Assembly: GCA_963565915.1 (NCBI GenBank)
Contig: OY751491.1
Span: 1,178,001-1,242,000 of the forward strand
Length of the DNA stretch: 64,000 nucleotides
Reading direction: 5' to 3'
Source of the DNA: Entoloma clypeatum
Lineage: Eukaryota > Basidiomycota > Agaricomycetes > Agaricales > Entolomataceae
This document shows, piece by piece, positions 31,928 through 43,420 of the stretch; position 1 is the stretch's first letter; every line of letters starts with the position of its first letter. A program made the translations under genes and the position numbers. Below the pieces are notes generated by a model. It did not search any database and was not told where the DNA came from. It saw nothing but the letters and a program-made list of their open reading frames with translations.

Positions 31928-33062
31928 TGTGAGTAGGCCTCGACACATCAATAGTAAATGGTGTGTGATGTATACATAGGTGTTAAAAAGTACAAGTTGC
32001 ACATCAAAAAAGTCTATGTATTCATCATCTGGCATTATTATCGTAAGGTTAATGAATCTACAGTATAGATGGTTGTATAGAGTGTATCAGATGTACATCT
32101 ACTTGATACAAAGAGTTCCAAGGGAATCCATGCCATGTGGGAGACTGGAGATAAGACTTTGTCCAAAATATGTCTCAGAATCCTATTCACCCATCTGTCA
32201 TATGTTGTTGCCGGCAACATTGTTATTTCATGGTTTGCCGTGGTGAATTTGCTGGTGCTGTAGCAAATTTGCTGCTTCCATAATTTACCATACACTGTAT
32301 GTGTAAGGGCAACCACTTTCACTTTTCACTTTTCCTTTCCTTTCTATTCCACCATCTCCGATGTCCTCCAATCGTATCTGCTGCCTCCGCCATTTTATCC
32401 ACCTCTCCGCATCCGACAACTCCGCGCCCATCCGCTATTCCACATGTCGGATCACGGGTACTATCATTCATCTTGTTTCTATTCATTCCCCATCCCTACT
32501 CCTAATCATTGCTCATCATTCATATGTCTCGTTTTATCTCTTATTTCATATCTCATTTTACTATCTATCTAACTAGCTTGCAGGGGAATCCTTAGAACTT
32601 TCTCTTTTGATCTCCCTTGCAAGTATCTCAAGGTCGATTTTTCATAGATGAAGATTATGATTCAGATTGTGAGGATGAAGACTTTGGAGGGAGTTCGAGT
32701 CTTGGATCGTAAGGTCACCCTTACAGGCCTCCTCTCATGCCACCTCTGATATGGCTGATGTGGGTCAATCTGTGGTGGCTTTACCCCATTTCTTGGTTCT
32801 CAATCCCTGTCTTCTGGTTCTGTGGATGCTGTGCCCCCCATTTGCTGCTTCTGGGGATGCTTCTGGGGATGCTGTACCTCCATTGTCTGAAAGTTCTTGT
32901 TGCAGACCATGTCCGCAGCCAAACAGAATTATGAGATATATGACAAGGAACTCTTGGCACTGGTAGTAAAACTACACTGTATTGTGATTTATGGTCCAGC
33001 AAAGGCATACTGGATGACTTCCCGTAAGGTTTAGGATGCTAGATTATTTTCTAAATCGATAA
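31928..33062. other. Mixed repeat fragments
   Basis: 32190-32300 is a reverse copy of the block that starts the repeat at 20187 and 33593. 32300-32560 is pyrimidine-rich and LTR-like in composition. 32907-32967 matches element B RNase H (TMSAAKQNYEIYDKELLAL), a 60-base fragment. 32965-33010 again resembles the 20187 block (CTACACTGTATTGTGATTTA-like). No gene recognised. Confidence 0.45.
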
Positions 33063-33600
33063 GTGAGCAGAGTCTTAACATGTCTGCGCAACGCTTCACA
33101 GGTGCTCCGGTTAATCAACCGTCGATGTACCCTGAAATGCAGGCAGCACGCAATGTTGTCACATCTCTTGGTGTTGTGGGAACGACCCAGGCCCTCCAGA
33201 ATGTCAGTAATGTCATATACCCCGAAGACATTCTGGGGATATATTCGACCCCTGACAATGATGTAATGGATGAGGCTTCCCTGTTCCTGATGGAAAAACC
33301 AAGATTATGATGCCGATACCGTGATGGACTTCGATGAGGAATACAAGTATGACGATGATGAACCTGGACCGTCCAAGCGGACACATTTCAGTTGGGCAGA
33401 TGAAGTCGACGATGAGCTTTTCGGAGGTTCGTCATGCGACAACCTGAGGTACGTTCTTTCACAAGTTTCACATGAGCACACAATGACAGAAGAACACACC
33501 CAGATTTGTGATGAGTCACTAGAATCGGGTTGTAGTTATTTTAAATCACCTGTTGTTGCTGCCTCCTTCATGGAGGAAATATATGCACATACTCAACCTA
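33063..33600 (+). other. Two adjacent unidentified frames
   Basis: 33063-33310 (MSAQRFTGAPVNQPSMYPEM onward) and 33321-33600 (acidic, EEYKYDDDEPGPSKRTHFSW) are coding-like and may be one frameshifted protein. The second runs on into the repeat block at 33593, which cuts it. No domain recognised. Confidence 0.3.
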
Positions 33601-33915
33601 CACTGTATTGTAATATATGGTCTAGCGAACACATACACTGTATGGTAAATTACGGAAGCAGCAAATTCGCTAGAGCACCACCGAATTCGCCACGGCAAAC
33701 GGCGACAGAATGAAATGTGGTCAGTGACCAAGTCAATGCGGCTGGCAACAAACTCTATGCCCCCGGCGACAAACTCAATGCAGCCGGCGACAGTCAATGC
33801 AGCCGGCGACAAACTCAATGCAGCTGGCGACAACGTCAATGTGGCTGGAGACAAACTCAATGCAGCCGGCAACAACAATTCAATGTGGTTCAATATGGCC
33901 GGCGACAACCAAGGC
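33593..33915 (+). repeat. Repeat element with GGCGACA minisatellite (copy b)
   Basis: It starts with the same block as 20187 (CAACCTACACTGTATTGTAA). Twelve or so imperfect GCCGGCGACA-type units with the spacing word AACTCAATGCA follow, to 33910. Confidence 0.8.
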
Positions 33916-33993
33916 TCATTTTATTGTAGAGAAGAAGGGTAGACATCTGTATATAGTATAATGTAATAACAATGGTACCCCGCTATAGGCATA

Positions 33994-36628
33994 TCACTCT
34001 GCACCCTCGCTCTCCGATGACCCAGTATCACTCAAACTGCCAGGGACACACACATCAGCTAAATCTTCAGCGGTCCAAGGGCGGCATTGGAATTGAGCCC
34101 CAGGGGCATGGGCAAAGAGCGCCGGCGAACGAATGAGAGGGGGGGGTCCAGTTGGCTCACTATCAGAGACATCGGAGTCGACACCTTCAAGTGCGCTGGC
34201 GACGTTGGCGGCAGTAGGTGCATTGGTGACGGATCCACTGCTGTCGCTGTCATTGTCAGTTTTGCCGTCAGTTTTGCCGTCGCTGTGATTGTCGCTGTGA
34301 TTGTCGCCATCACTGTCGCCGTTATGGGTGCTGTCAGTTTTGTTGCTGCCATCAGCCTTGTCGTCGGCTTCATCGGAATCCTCAAGAGCCGCCAGTGCAT
34401 TGTCAAATAGTGTTGACGGTGGGGGCGCGCTCTGGTCATCCTCTATGTCACTCTCCTCCTCCTCTAGGACGTTCATGACAACGTCCAGAGTCTGATGATA
34501 GATCGCGGCGGAAGGAGTGACCAGGGAATCAATGGACAGTGAATGCCTTATTGGCGCAACAGGCTTTGGCGAAGGGTGGCACGGTGAAGACAGCGAAGAC
34601 AGTGAAGACGGCGAAGACGGCGAAGATGGCGAATGTTGGGATGGCGAGTCGGTGTCACTCATATCCTCCAGTGTCTGCATGACAAGGTGGAGAGGAATAT
34701 CGCCTGCAGAGGTCGCTTGTTCATCACTGATATCGCCCATGATAATGTCGACAACCTCCTGGTGATCGGCGACAGGCGATGTGGAGGTGGCCGGAGTTTG
34801 AGTTGGCGGTGACCTGGGGATTGGAGTTAAAATCGGTGAGTCACACTCGGCATCGAGAGCGGTGAGGGAAGGGGCAGGAAGAAAAGCAGCAGCAGAGTTG
34901 TCACCTGCCCCATGTGGCAGGTTGTCTGCCAGTGTGGCTGTGTGGGCTCGGCGAAGGGGGTACTCTCTGAAATGGTGGGGAATATTGAGGGTGCCGAGGT
35001 TGGTGATGAGAGATGGCGAGGCAGTGGAATGGCAACCAATCATATTTGAGAAGGGGGTGTTGAACATTCAAGTATGGATGTATCGACAGTCAATCACATG
35101 ACTATGATCATGTGTTTTACCATGTGGCCTGACCACATGAAGTGTTCTAAACATAGAACAATCTAGACTCGTTCTAGATCTCTGAGTGATCTCTGTGACT
35201 CAGAATGCTGTGCACCACAGCCTTGATGCTGTGTACCAAGATGTTCCATCATGTTCTAGCCAATAGTGTTACTAGCTTGTAGTTGGTCTGTGCGCATTCC
35301 CATACCTATAAGTACTGCATGTAAGTAGTGTAGTACGACAGACTTCTAACAAAGACTTCTATCATCGCCCACTCTTCTTCAAACATCTCAACCCCCTTCG
35401 CTTCAATGTGAGTATCATTAACCAGGCTTCCTCTGCGTCTGCAAGGCATGCTGTTCAATAGGGGGCTTCTCCTGGGCTATCAGAGTCGTTACCTGCAAAA
35501 CCGCTGTCAGCTAGGGACTCATCATATCCAGAATGCGGCAGCTGGTACTGGTTTTCTGCTGCTCTCACCAGCTTCCTGATGTCGTCAACTTCGAGATCGA
35601 CGCCCCAGGTCCACTTCAGGGAGGGGTGCTGCTGGTATCGGTCGTGTTTGGCCGCTGCAGTCTCCTGGATCATGGTGGCCAGATCCTGGAGGGTGACTTT
35701 CTTGCTCTTCGGCCTACCTTTCCGTTGTGTTTGAGCAGTGGTTGATTTGCGCATCAGCCGTGAGGATGAGGGTTGGGGAGTGGCCACCAGCAAACCAGCG
35801 CGATTGCCAATGGTTGCTGATGGCTGATATGGTGGTCCTGCAATGTGTCCCCTTGCAGGTTCCAGGGATTCAAGAGTCATGGCGTGCTCATAGAGCATGT
35901 TGAAACCACTAGCATGGCTGTTTCCTGAGCATGAAGCCTGTTCGCCACCGCTTGGAGTTGGTGAGAGGCGTCAAGGGCCACGGCGCGGTACCCCGCCGCT
36001 GCCTGAGAGTTCAGAGAGATATGGGGAGGGGGAATTGATGGATAGTCGGCAAGAGAGTGACCGGCGAATGGACCAGCGAATGGACCGGCGAATGGACCGG
36101 CAACAGTCTTGCCGCCCGGTGGGTGACCAAGCACGCTGTGGTGGACTTCGAGACACTGGGTGAGCGTGTCGACATCCAAAATCTGCTGGGGGCGCTCTGG
36201 GTGGTTCCACCAGTTGAGGTGGTAGTGCGGCACAATGCCAAATTCTTGTGTCGGGTGGGAGCTCCCATCAAGCACAGCTGACCAAGGAAAATGGGGATGA
36301 GTGTTGTTTCCATATCCACCCAGATCGGTGAACGACAGTGTGCGAGTGATGATTGGAATGTCTATTGGCACTCCAGCACTTGCCCCCAGGCTGACAAAGC
36401 GCATCGACACGGCCTATGATATGTGAGTATACAGATTATTTAATCGGCACATCAGCTTACCAATTCCAAGGCAAGTATATCCTTCATCCACCCATGCTGA
36501 TTCACTGGCGCCCGCTGGATACAGAGCAAAGCGGCACGGAAGCGTGACTCACAGTATGCAACTACTGTATTTGGATCAGGACGAGGAGGAGCAGTCATAA
36601 ACGAAGTTGAGGTGGAGGAAGAGGGCAT
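33994..36628 (-). CDS. Unidentified multi-exon Ser/Asp-rich gene (X)
   Basis: Start codon at 36628; exon 1 36628-36461 (MPSSSTSTSFMTAPPRPDPN to WMKDILALEL). A clean intron GTAAGCTGAT...ATCATAG (36460-36414, 47 bp) follows, then exon 2 (SMRFVSLGASAGVPIDIPII onward) with an in-frame PFAG repeat (GPFAGPFAGPFAGHSLADYP) made by GGCGAATGG units. The frame shifts near 35895 into LESLEPARGHIAG...KGRPKSKKVTLQDLATMIQ, ending at 35455. A separate 357-codon frame (35067-33994) is rich in Ser, Asp and Thr and may be a later exon group, separated by an LTR-like stretch. It lies directly downstream of the arm 2 KDZ gene on the same strand. No domain recognised. Confidence 0.4.
35085..35405. other. LTR-like non-coding stretch inside gene X
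   Basis: No coding frame. It contains a TATA-like ACCTATAAGTACT followed 30 bases on by GTAGTACGACAGACTTC and a pyrimidine-rich end, as in Ty3 LTRs. It separates two long minus-strand frames. No flanking duplication was established. Confidence 0.25.
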
Positions 36629-36774
36629 TGTAGTTGCAATAGACTGTGGATGAGAAGAAGATGGCGGTAAATGTGACAGATAACAATGTGCTTATGCCAT
36701 GTGTCACATCGTTACACGTTACATGCATGTTTTTTTTCCTTATGTTATGTGTAAATGTGAAAACACTACTCAAT

Positions 36775-38862
36775 TATCCGCACATATGACCTTGTAGTAC
36801 CCGCAAATTCATCTTCAGCGTCTGTCACAAGGATCTGCCACATCGCCGCCTTTCTCGCTGCATGTGCCATGAGTCCCAGCGAAGCGGCGACAACTTGTTG
36901 CCGGCTGTCCCAAATGTCCTGTTGATGGATAAAATATCAGGTCGTCCAACCCATCTCATATTGGATGAGGATGACTTCCTCCTCCCAGCGGTGACTTCAT
37001 GCTCATGCATGTAACCAATGAACATGTTGGACTAAAAGGCGATCAGAAGATCCACAGTGACAATACCCGGCGACTAACATTCTAGCATGGCCGCCGGCAA
37101 CGTAGGATTGATACCCAGTTGCATCTGCCATATTCAGGACAGGCGTAGAGTTGTTGAACCCTGGATGTTGGGATCCAGAACAGCCGTGCTGCACTTCAGG
37201 TCGTCTTGGCTTAAAACCCGAAATCTCGCCATGACGTCCAGCGAAGCTTGCAGCCGGCCGAGGGCCGCCCTGCATCGTGTATATACTTGAGAATGGAAAG
37301 AAATCTGCTGATTGAGCTTGATGATTGCGGCTCGAGCTCGAGTTTTGACACTTTTCCGGGGTGCTACTTGGATGACATGGGAGTAGTGAAAGGATTTGTC
37401 AGCAATGATGGTGCGAAGTGCATTGAGATGTTGTGTGGCCTGTCTTGTTCGCTCGGCCACCTCTACAGCACAGTGAGCTTGATTGCGACCAGATGCAGTG
37501 GAAGGCAAGACAAGTGGTGGTGTTCATGTTGGAGGTTGCCAGCGACAGTATAGCGGCTGGGGATGTCACCGTCGTCATCGCTCTCGCCTTCATGCTCATC
37601 ATCATCAAGATCGTCAAAGGCTGTCGGATCATCTGATGTTGATGTATCTGGTGCCACTGTTTCCAGCACCCCAACCTGCTGTTGCAATGTATCGAGCACA
37701 GTCAGCTGGGATGTGAGATTATCTTGAAGGTGTTCAATCTGTTTTGCATCTTCAGGCCGAGGGTTCTTCTTCCAATGCCGGAGATGGTCCTCTAACTCAA
37801 TCCTGCCCAGCAATCAGAAGGATTACGAGTGAGTGACACATAAAACATGCACTGTTTCTCCTCGATATTGAGGGCCATTCTTATCCATTCTTCCACCGGG
37901 GTGTGCACCTCACTTGGCATTATGTCGACAGGCTCCTCAGGATTGGTTGTACGAGTGCGTAGAATATCCATTGCCATGACATCGGCGAGGCGACGTGCTT
38001 CAGCAGCTTTAATTTCTGTCTCCCAGTTGTTCACATGATCATGGGTGATTGCCGTCATCATCTTAACAAAGTAGTCCATCGTGGCATGAGACATTGATCT
38101 CACCTGGATGTGTCGCTGGCACAAGACATGTAAGGTTGTCGCCATGAGTCGATGCTGTTCCTTCTCATCTTGCTGGATCTGAAGTTCTTCCAAGAATGTG
38201 ACTTGTCATTCCAATGATGGGCAGAGGTCTGTGTCCAGATGATGCAGAACAAGAATGTATGTACCAACCTCCCACAAGGCGGCATGGTGAAAGAAACTAC
38301 CAGTCCAACACTCGATGCGGTGCAACGGGTCATGTCAATGAGCATGACACATGCACCCACGACAGAGTAAAGGTGTTATGGTACAATCTATGCACCTCCA
38401 CACAGCTCTTTTCTCACCAGTGCATGTCTGGCAGTATCCACCAGCCGGCAAAGCTTCTCGGGAGAGTAATGCGGCCAACAAGGAATCGGCACAATGGACA
38501 AATTCTTGCATCCAGTAGTGTTGCTTTACCATGCCTGTTAGTAATTATACTCGAGATCATTTATTAGCTGGTACCTTGTTTCTATTTGGATTCATGTCAT
38601 CGCTCACCAATCCTTCCCATCCAGCATCACCAAAAGGGCCATCTGGAGGGATCGCAACACTGACAGGCTCAGTGCTTGGACCTGCCTCATCATCTGATTG
38701 TAGATTGGAATTGGTGGGCAGGTATAGTGGGACATCAACATTTCAGGTAATTAGTCCTTGTCAAGTCGATACAGTCACCTTCTTTACTGTAACCACCTGA
38801 TAATCCTCATCCTCATCATATACATGAATTCTCTTCTGTCGCTTTGATCATTGGCTCGACAT
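36775..38862 (-). pseudogene. KDZ transposase with CxC2 cluster, catalytic core deleted (arm 2)
   Basis: Sequence and defects are the same as in the arm 1 copy at 24169-26256: CxC2 cluster near 38330-38530, C-terminal region 37134-38190, tail near 36780-37020. The internal deletion and the TGA codons are shared, so both arms derive from one already defective copy or have been homogenised by gene conversion. Here gene X lies downstream on the same strand. The start (on the minus strand, ATG at 38862) faces the partner gene start at 39099 across 236 bp. Confidence 0.85.
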
Positions 38863-39098
38863 TGAAAGGTTGGGGAGGATTGGTTCAAACGGGCAAAAAT
38901 GCGACGGCGCATGGTGAACACATGTCCACAATGATCACTGTGTGTTCACTTGTTACTGCAAAAGCTTGTCTTCTATCATTTTTGTACATCATCAATGATC
39001 AAAGTATTAGACATGTGTTCACAAAAATCACTAAAGCAATATATGTCCAATGGGTTCCATTGAGGATGTTTCTTGAATAATTCCACATCCCACCACCC
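38863..39098. promoter_or_regulatory. Shared intergenic region of the divergent KDZ/partner pair
   Basis: 236 bases separate the two start codons; the same gap is present in arm 1 (23933-24168). Divergent arrangement implies a bidirectional promoter. No particular box was identified. Confidence 0.35.
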
Positions 39099-40581
39099 AT
39101 GTCCGACTTTGTGCCACAAAGGAAGCCTTGAGCCGACTGTCAGTACATGGCAGAGGAGCGAGCCACCTTTCAACATTTCAAGCATGAGTACCGCTCTGCA
39201 ACATCCTCAGCAGCACGCCACAAGATCGTAACTTCAATCTTGCTCCCACTGCTCAACTACTGGACACAGAATGGGGATGTTCCAATAGAACCAAAGGAAG
39301 TGAAAGAGCGGACTGAGGTATGAGTTGGACTATATATGTGTGTTGCAGGATTAATTAACCATATTACAGAGACTTGCAAAGTGGCTCCGGAACAACTGGA
39401 GACCATTTGTGACCACAAGGGGGCAACATGATCGCAAGGTGAGTAGACTGGAGGTTGTGTGGCAGGTGAAGGGGAATGAGGTAAAGGAGGAAATGAAGAG
39501 GATGCTTGGTGTGAAGAATCTGAATCTTGCACTCCAAGCACATTTTGGACAGAGGTTGAGTGCTGCAAAAAATATTTATGAAGCCATGGATGCTGAGGGT
39601 AAGAAAGAAATCCAAATTCTAGTGGACCAGCATCAGGAACAAGGTAATCCTCCTGAGGTACAGCGCCGGTAAGTCTTCGCTGATTGCAGTGTACACACCT
39701 AACCACAACGACAGGCTAGCAAAGTCCAAGGCAACCCTGAGAGTGGAGGATTTCTCCACAAAGTGTTGGCATGAGATGGGTGTAGTGACAATGACATTCT
39801 ATGGGTACCCGAGAGAGGATGGGAAATACAGAATAATGTGGTGCGTCATGTTCACCGGTTGGCGACAGTTTACAAAACTGGCTAACTGGCTAAAGTCATG
39901 AGGACTCAGCGGGACTGATGGGTAAAAAGGCACCGTCATTTGTGGAGAGCAAGGCCACCGTGGTGAATGAGATGTGCCGTTTTTTTGGGGAGTATGTTAA
40001 GGGCCTCAAACATGTGCCGGATGCTGGAAGACTGACTCCGGCAAATGCTCTGGCGAATACTCCGGCGAATGGAAGACTGATGTCAGCGAATGACAGACTG
40101 ACTCCGGTGAATGCAACTGATCAGCTGGCTGTTGCGGCGACAATAGCCCTTTTGCCGAATGGGTTTCCCCTTGTTCCCGATGTCTCTTTTGAAACAATGA
40201 CCAAGGGTCAGCTCGAGCACTTACTACACAAGTTCTTGTCCAAACACTACTGTAAGTGATTTTGTTCTCAATCGAGTGCTGCTGATTGGAAGTATGACAG
40301 CTCTTGCGTCGGCTGGCCGTACTAACCATGTGCCATTTGGGACTCTGGCAGCTAACACGTGACTCTTGGTGGCAGCTGAATACCTCCCACAGGGCTTCAC
40401 TATCAAGGATCCACGAAACCTGCACAAGAAGGAGATCGAGGCCTTTTTTGAACACGTCAACTCAAGGCAGGATCGACATGGTGCAGGCAAGGTATTTCAC
40501 TTCAAGAAGATTGTCGACAAGGACAGACACGAGGTGGAAAGCCAATACCCCATACTAGCAGAAGCTCAAAGGGGACAGTGA
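39099..40581 (+). pseudogene. KDZ-partner gene, arm 2 copy
   Basis: ATG at 39099 (MSDFVPQRKP) is followed by a TGA, then the frame continues ADCQYMAEERATFQHFKHEY. Introns GTATGA...TTACAG (39318-39369) and GTAAGT...CGACAG (39669-39714) join exons encoding RLAKWLRNNWRPFVTTRGQ to GNPPEVQR and LAKSKATLRVEDFSTKCW to KLANWLKS. A frameshift near 39901 leads into MGKKAPSFVESKATVVNEMC, which carries a 20-residue in-frame insertion (NTPANGRLMSANDRLTP). GTAAGT near 40253 marks a further intron before VAAEYLPQGFTIKDPRNLHK. The stop is at 40579. No known catalytic domain seen. Function unknown; association with KDZ is positional. Confidence 0.5.
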
Positions 40582-41885
40582 AGGCAGAGCCGATCAGCAA
40601 GGAATGGCCTGCTTGCTGTCCCAGATCAGTGCCATCGCAATAGCGTCTCACAGGGGAGCGGAAGTCATCGCGCGTCTGATACAGAATGGCCCAGTGGAAG
40701 TGAGGGGACGGCGAGCAGTCATATAACCACCGGCAACATTCGCCATGTTCGCCCCATTGTCACCGAGGGCAACTTCGCCAATGATCCATTCGCTGTCAGG
40801 AATGTCGCCAAAGAAAGGTTTGCTGGTGATGTCGCCGAAGGACCTTTCGCCAAAGAACATTTTACCGAAGGTGTCGCCAGTGACGGATATGTGACTGTAG
40901 GTCAAATGCAAATGAATGAACTCGTTCAACAGGGCATGATGGTCACGGCACCGATCAATGGCCCACTGGATGGTCACCCATAGTATAGTGTCCTAGCCTC
41001 TGCCGTACGAGCTTTGATGTTGAATCGAGCAAACAACTCAGTGATTGATCCAACATTGATTACACCAAATGGTAGGATATTCATGTTTCTGATTTTGAAT
41101 TATCACCATGCTAATAACTGATTCAGATCACTCAAATGGCCTTCGCCATTCCAAACGACAAAAGTAGTATTGCCTTTCATACAATACTTACATGACAAGC
41201 AATAAGAAAATCATAAAACAAATGAAAGCGAGTTGAATGGATATGTGAATAAAAAATAAAAAATTCGCTGGCCATGTTCACGTGTGAGACTGCTTTCCCC
41301 CAGTTGTGCTGCTGTCATCCCCACCCTTGCACTTTCATCCATGTTTCCCCTCAGATGACGCTGTACTGCCTGATGCAGATGGCAAACATGAGTGGTCGCT
41401 TAGCTGAGGACTTTGCTGAAGCGCATCGGCAGGCAAGGCGGCGAGGGTCACCGGACGAGTGTCGGTGGTGTCGGGCACATCCTCTTCTGTCATGGATTCC
41501 TCCTCTGCAACGACAGCCATAGGACTCGCAGGTGGGGGGGGGATGAGTTGCACCGTGCCTTGGGCCGTCTCCTGGGATGTCGTTGGTGTCGGCGTTGATA
41601 CGACCACTGCACGGCTGTGTGTGAAAATTCACTTTTCCCACAGTTTTGTCAATATAAGAATATAATGCTGGCCCCTTCACAAACATATTCTATTGGAACT
41701 GATGGTACTACTGGCTACCTAAGAGTGTCTAAATACCACTGGACCACCTTTGGTCATGATCTTGGGAACAGTCACTTTGAGGGCTTAACCAAAACTTGAC
41801 ACAACACTTTATTTCTCAATGGATAAGACTATTGAGAGGACCAGTCATTAATAAGAATATTCTAAGACATATCACCCTATCCAAT
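40582..41885. other. Arm 2 outer end and unassigned sequence
   Basis: 40582-40805 completes the inverted repeat; the minus strand reads DSEWIIGEVALGDNGANMAN, shared with the downstream end of Z2. 40700-40890 is dense in TTCGCC-type units. 40980-41335 is AT-rich without features. 41335-41607 (minus) is a Pro/Thr/Glu-rich frame with no recognised domain. 41650-41885 is unassigned. Confidence 0.4.
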
Positions 41886-41889
41886 CACT

Positions 41890-42685
41890 ACTGACTTGGA
41901 CAATCTGAGGGCTCGGGGGACTCATAATAATGAGCAGGATGCCCAGCATCACAGTGTATGTTGTCAAAGTTCTCTTTCTCGAAAAGATGAGCAAATCGTT
42001 CAACATATGAGGGTCGTTTGGTTGTGGGAGGTGGTGTGGGAGTGACAGCTTCCAAAATAGGGTCTCCAGGCTTCCATTTTTGATCCGACTTTTTGGGTGC
42101 ATCTTTGTCGCGCACCTCAACCATGCGAACCTGGTGTTTGCGACCATTAAGGTTAATCCTAAAATCCGAGTGTTTGGTTCGACATGTTGTTGGGCACCGG
42201 TTAAATGTTACCGCGCCGGTTGTCCAATTGATTGTGGGGTTGTGGTGTACCAACCAGTCATGTCCCAAGAGCATGTCCGTCCTCCCAATGTCCAGTACCA
42301 TTGCTTCCATGGTTTCCTGATGTGCTCCCAAATCCAGTTTGACTTCGGCAAGTTGGCTCGCTTTCTGTTGTCGATTTGGTGATCCATCCGCATTTAGAAT
42401 TGCTATGGGTGGTATTCCTCGCGTGGGGAGGTTCTGTTCACGTACTATTCTGGATGAATGCATGTGCGTTCACATCCGCTGTCAACCTCAGGTCGGATAA
42501 CCTCTGGTCCTCATCGTGTTTTGAGCTGCGCTAACAGCCTGATTTCTCGTCTTTTCGGAGGTTTATCTCCCTTCACAATCTTAGTCGACGCAGCGGCTCG
42601 CTTGGCAGGGATGACATAGGTTCTATTGTCTGCAGTCATACAAGGCAAGCAAGTCCGTTTAATAGATAAGGGTCGCGACTTAGCG
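41890..42685 (-). pseudogene. Protease fragment of the B-family element
   Basis: Minus strand counterpart of 7975-8640. It keeps REQNLPTRGIPPIAILNADG, MLLGHDWLVHHNPTINW and NDPHMLNDL/PSYVERFAHLFEKENF. It has CGA at two sites where copy B has TGA. A one-base deletion near 42455, just after the active-site region (EVDSGCE), breaks the frame. The homology ends at about 41935, before RT. Confidence 0.85.
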
Positions 42686-42689
42686 TCGT

Positions 42690-43409
42690 TTAATCGGACC
42701 CTTCGGGAAAATCCTTCTCGTCGGCTTCTAAGATTGTGGTTTCGTCATTCTCGGCATCTTCCTCGGACACCTTCCTAACCCTTCCAGAGTTCTTCTTCGG
42801 CTTGCGGCAGTTGCGCGCGATATGGCCTTCTTGGTCACAGTTGAAACACTTGCGACCATCTTTCTTCTTTGGAGCACTACAGTCTTTAGCCAGATGACCG
42901 AAGCGCTGACAGTTGTAGCAACGGGCTACTCCTGCTTTGTCGATCTCCATGGCTTTGCCCTGACCACCATAAGTGGTACCTGATCCGGTGCGCATGTCGC
43001 CGCCACCTCGGATGGCCAGTGCATGTCCTTCCATCTGTCGTCCCTTGTTTCGGATCTCCTTTGCGTAATCGGTGTATGTCTTGCCATCGCTGGCCACTTG
43101 TTCAGAGATTCTGCGGTTGACGTTCTTCTCTAGGATGTATTTCCCAGTTTCTTCGCCAAGGTTTGACAGTTTCAAGAGTTCTTCAAATTCATCCAAGAAT
43201 CCATCAATAGTGCATTTCTCTTGTTCAGCAGCCGGCCCTTGTCGACATAGTCTCTCCATCACCCCTACCGGTTTAGTCCTGTATACCGCACCACCAAAGT
43301 GGCTCTGCGTGAAGCAGAGGACGGCTACAACCTCACACCTGCTCAACCTAGGCCTGAGGAGAGTCCATCGTAGATCATCAAAGAACTTGAAATGAGCACC
43401 CATCAGCAA
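42690..43409 (-). CDS. Gag of the B-family Ty3 element (partial)
   Basis: The 239-codon frame has two CCHC zinc knuckles, CYNCQRFGHLAKDC and CFNCDQEGHIARNC, about 120-175 residues before the end. Gag forms the virus-like particle, and the knuckles bind element RNA. Upstream is a helical region (TIDGFLDEFEELLKLSNLGE). The first 45 residues (to about SHFGG) may be non-native, because the capsid N-terminus expected for a Ty3 Gag is missing. An acidic end (EEDAENDETTILEADEKDF) leads to the protease frame. Confidence 0.85.
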   Translation of the reverse strand: MLMGAHFKFFDDLRWTLLRPRLSRCEVVAVLCFTQSHFGGAVYRTKPVGVMERLCRQGPAAEQEKCTIDGFLDEFEELLKLSNLGEETGKYILEKNVNRRISEQVASDGKTYTDYAKEIRNKGRQMEGHALAIRGGGDMRTGSGTTYGGQGKAMEIDKAGVARCYNCQRFGHLAKDCSAPKKKDGRKCFNCDQEGHIARNCRKPKKNSGRVRKVSEEDAENDETTILEADEKDFPEGSD

Positions 43410-43420
43410 ACACCGATTTT

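Larger units (their letters stand above)
36742..40805. repeat. Inverted repeat arm 2 (4 kb)
   Basis: Reverse complement of 22284-26284. Beyond 36742 the sequence continues into AAGGAAAAAAAACATGC and gene X, whereas arm 1 meets a hAT-like terminus. The outer part differs from arm 1 by a 60-base GGCGAATG-type expansion near 40030-40110 and scattered substitutions. Confidence 0.95.

Noticed and set aside
39099..40581. Partner gene as a TET/JBP dioxygenase, as known from some KDZ transposons
   Set aside because: No HxD...H...R pattern or double-stranded beta-helix signature is visible in any frame.
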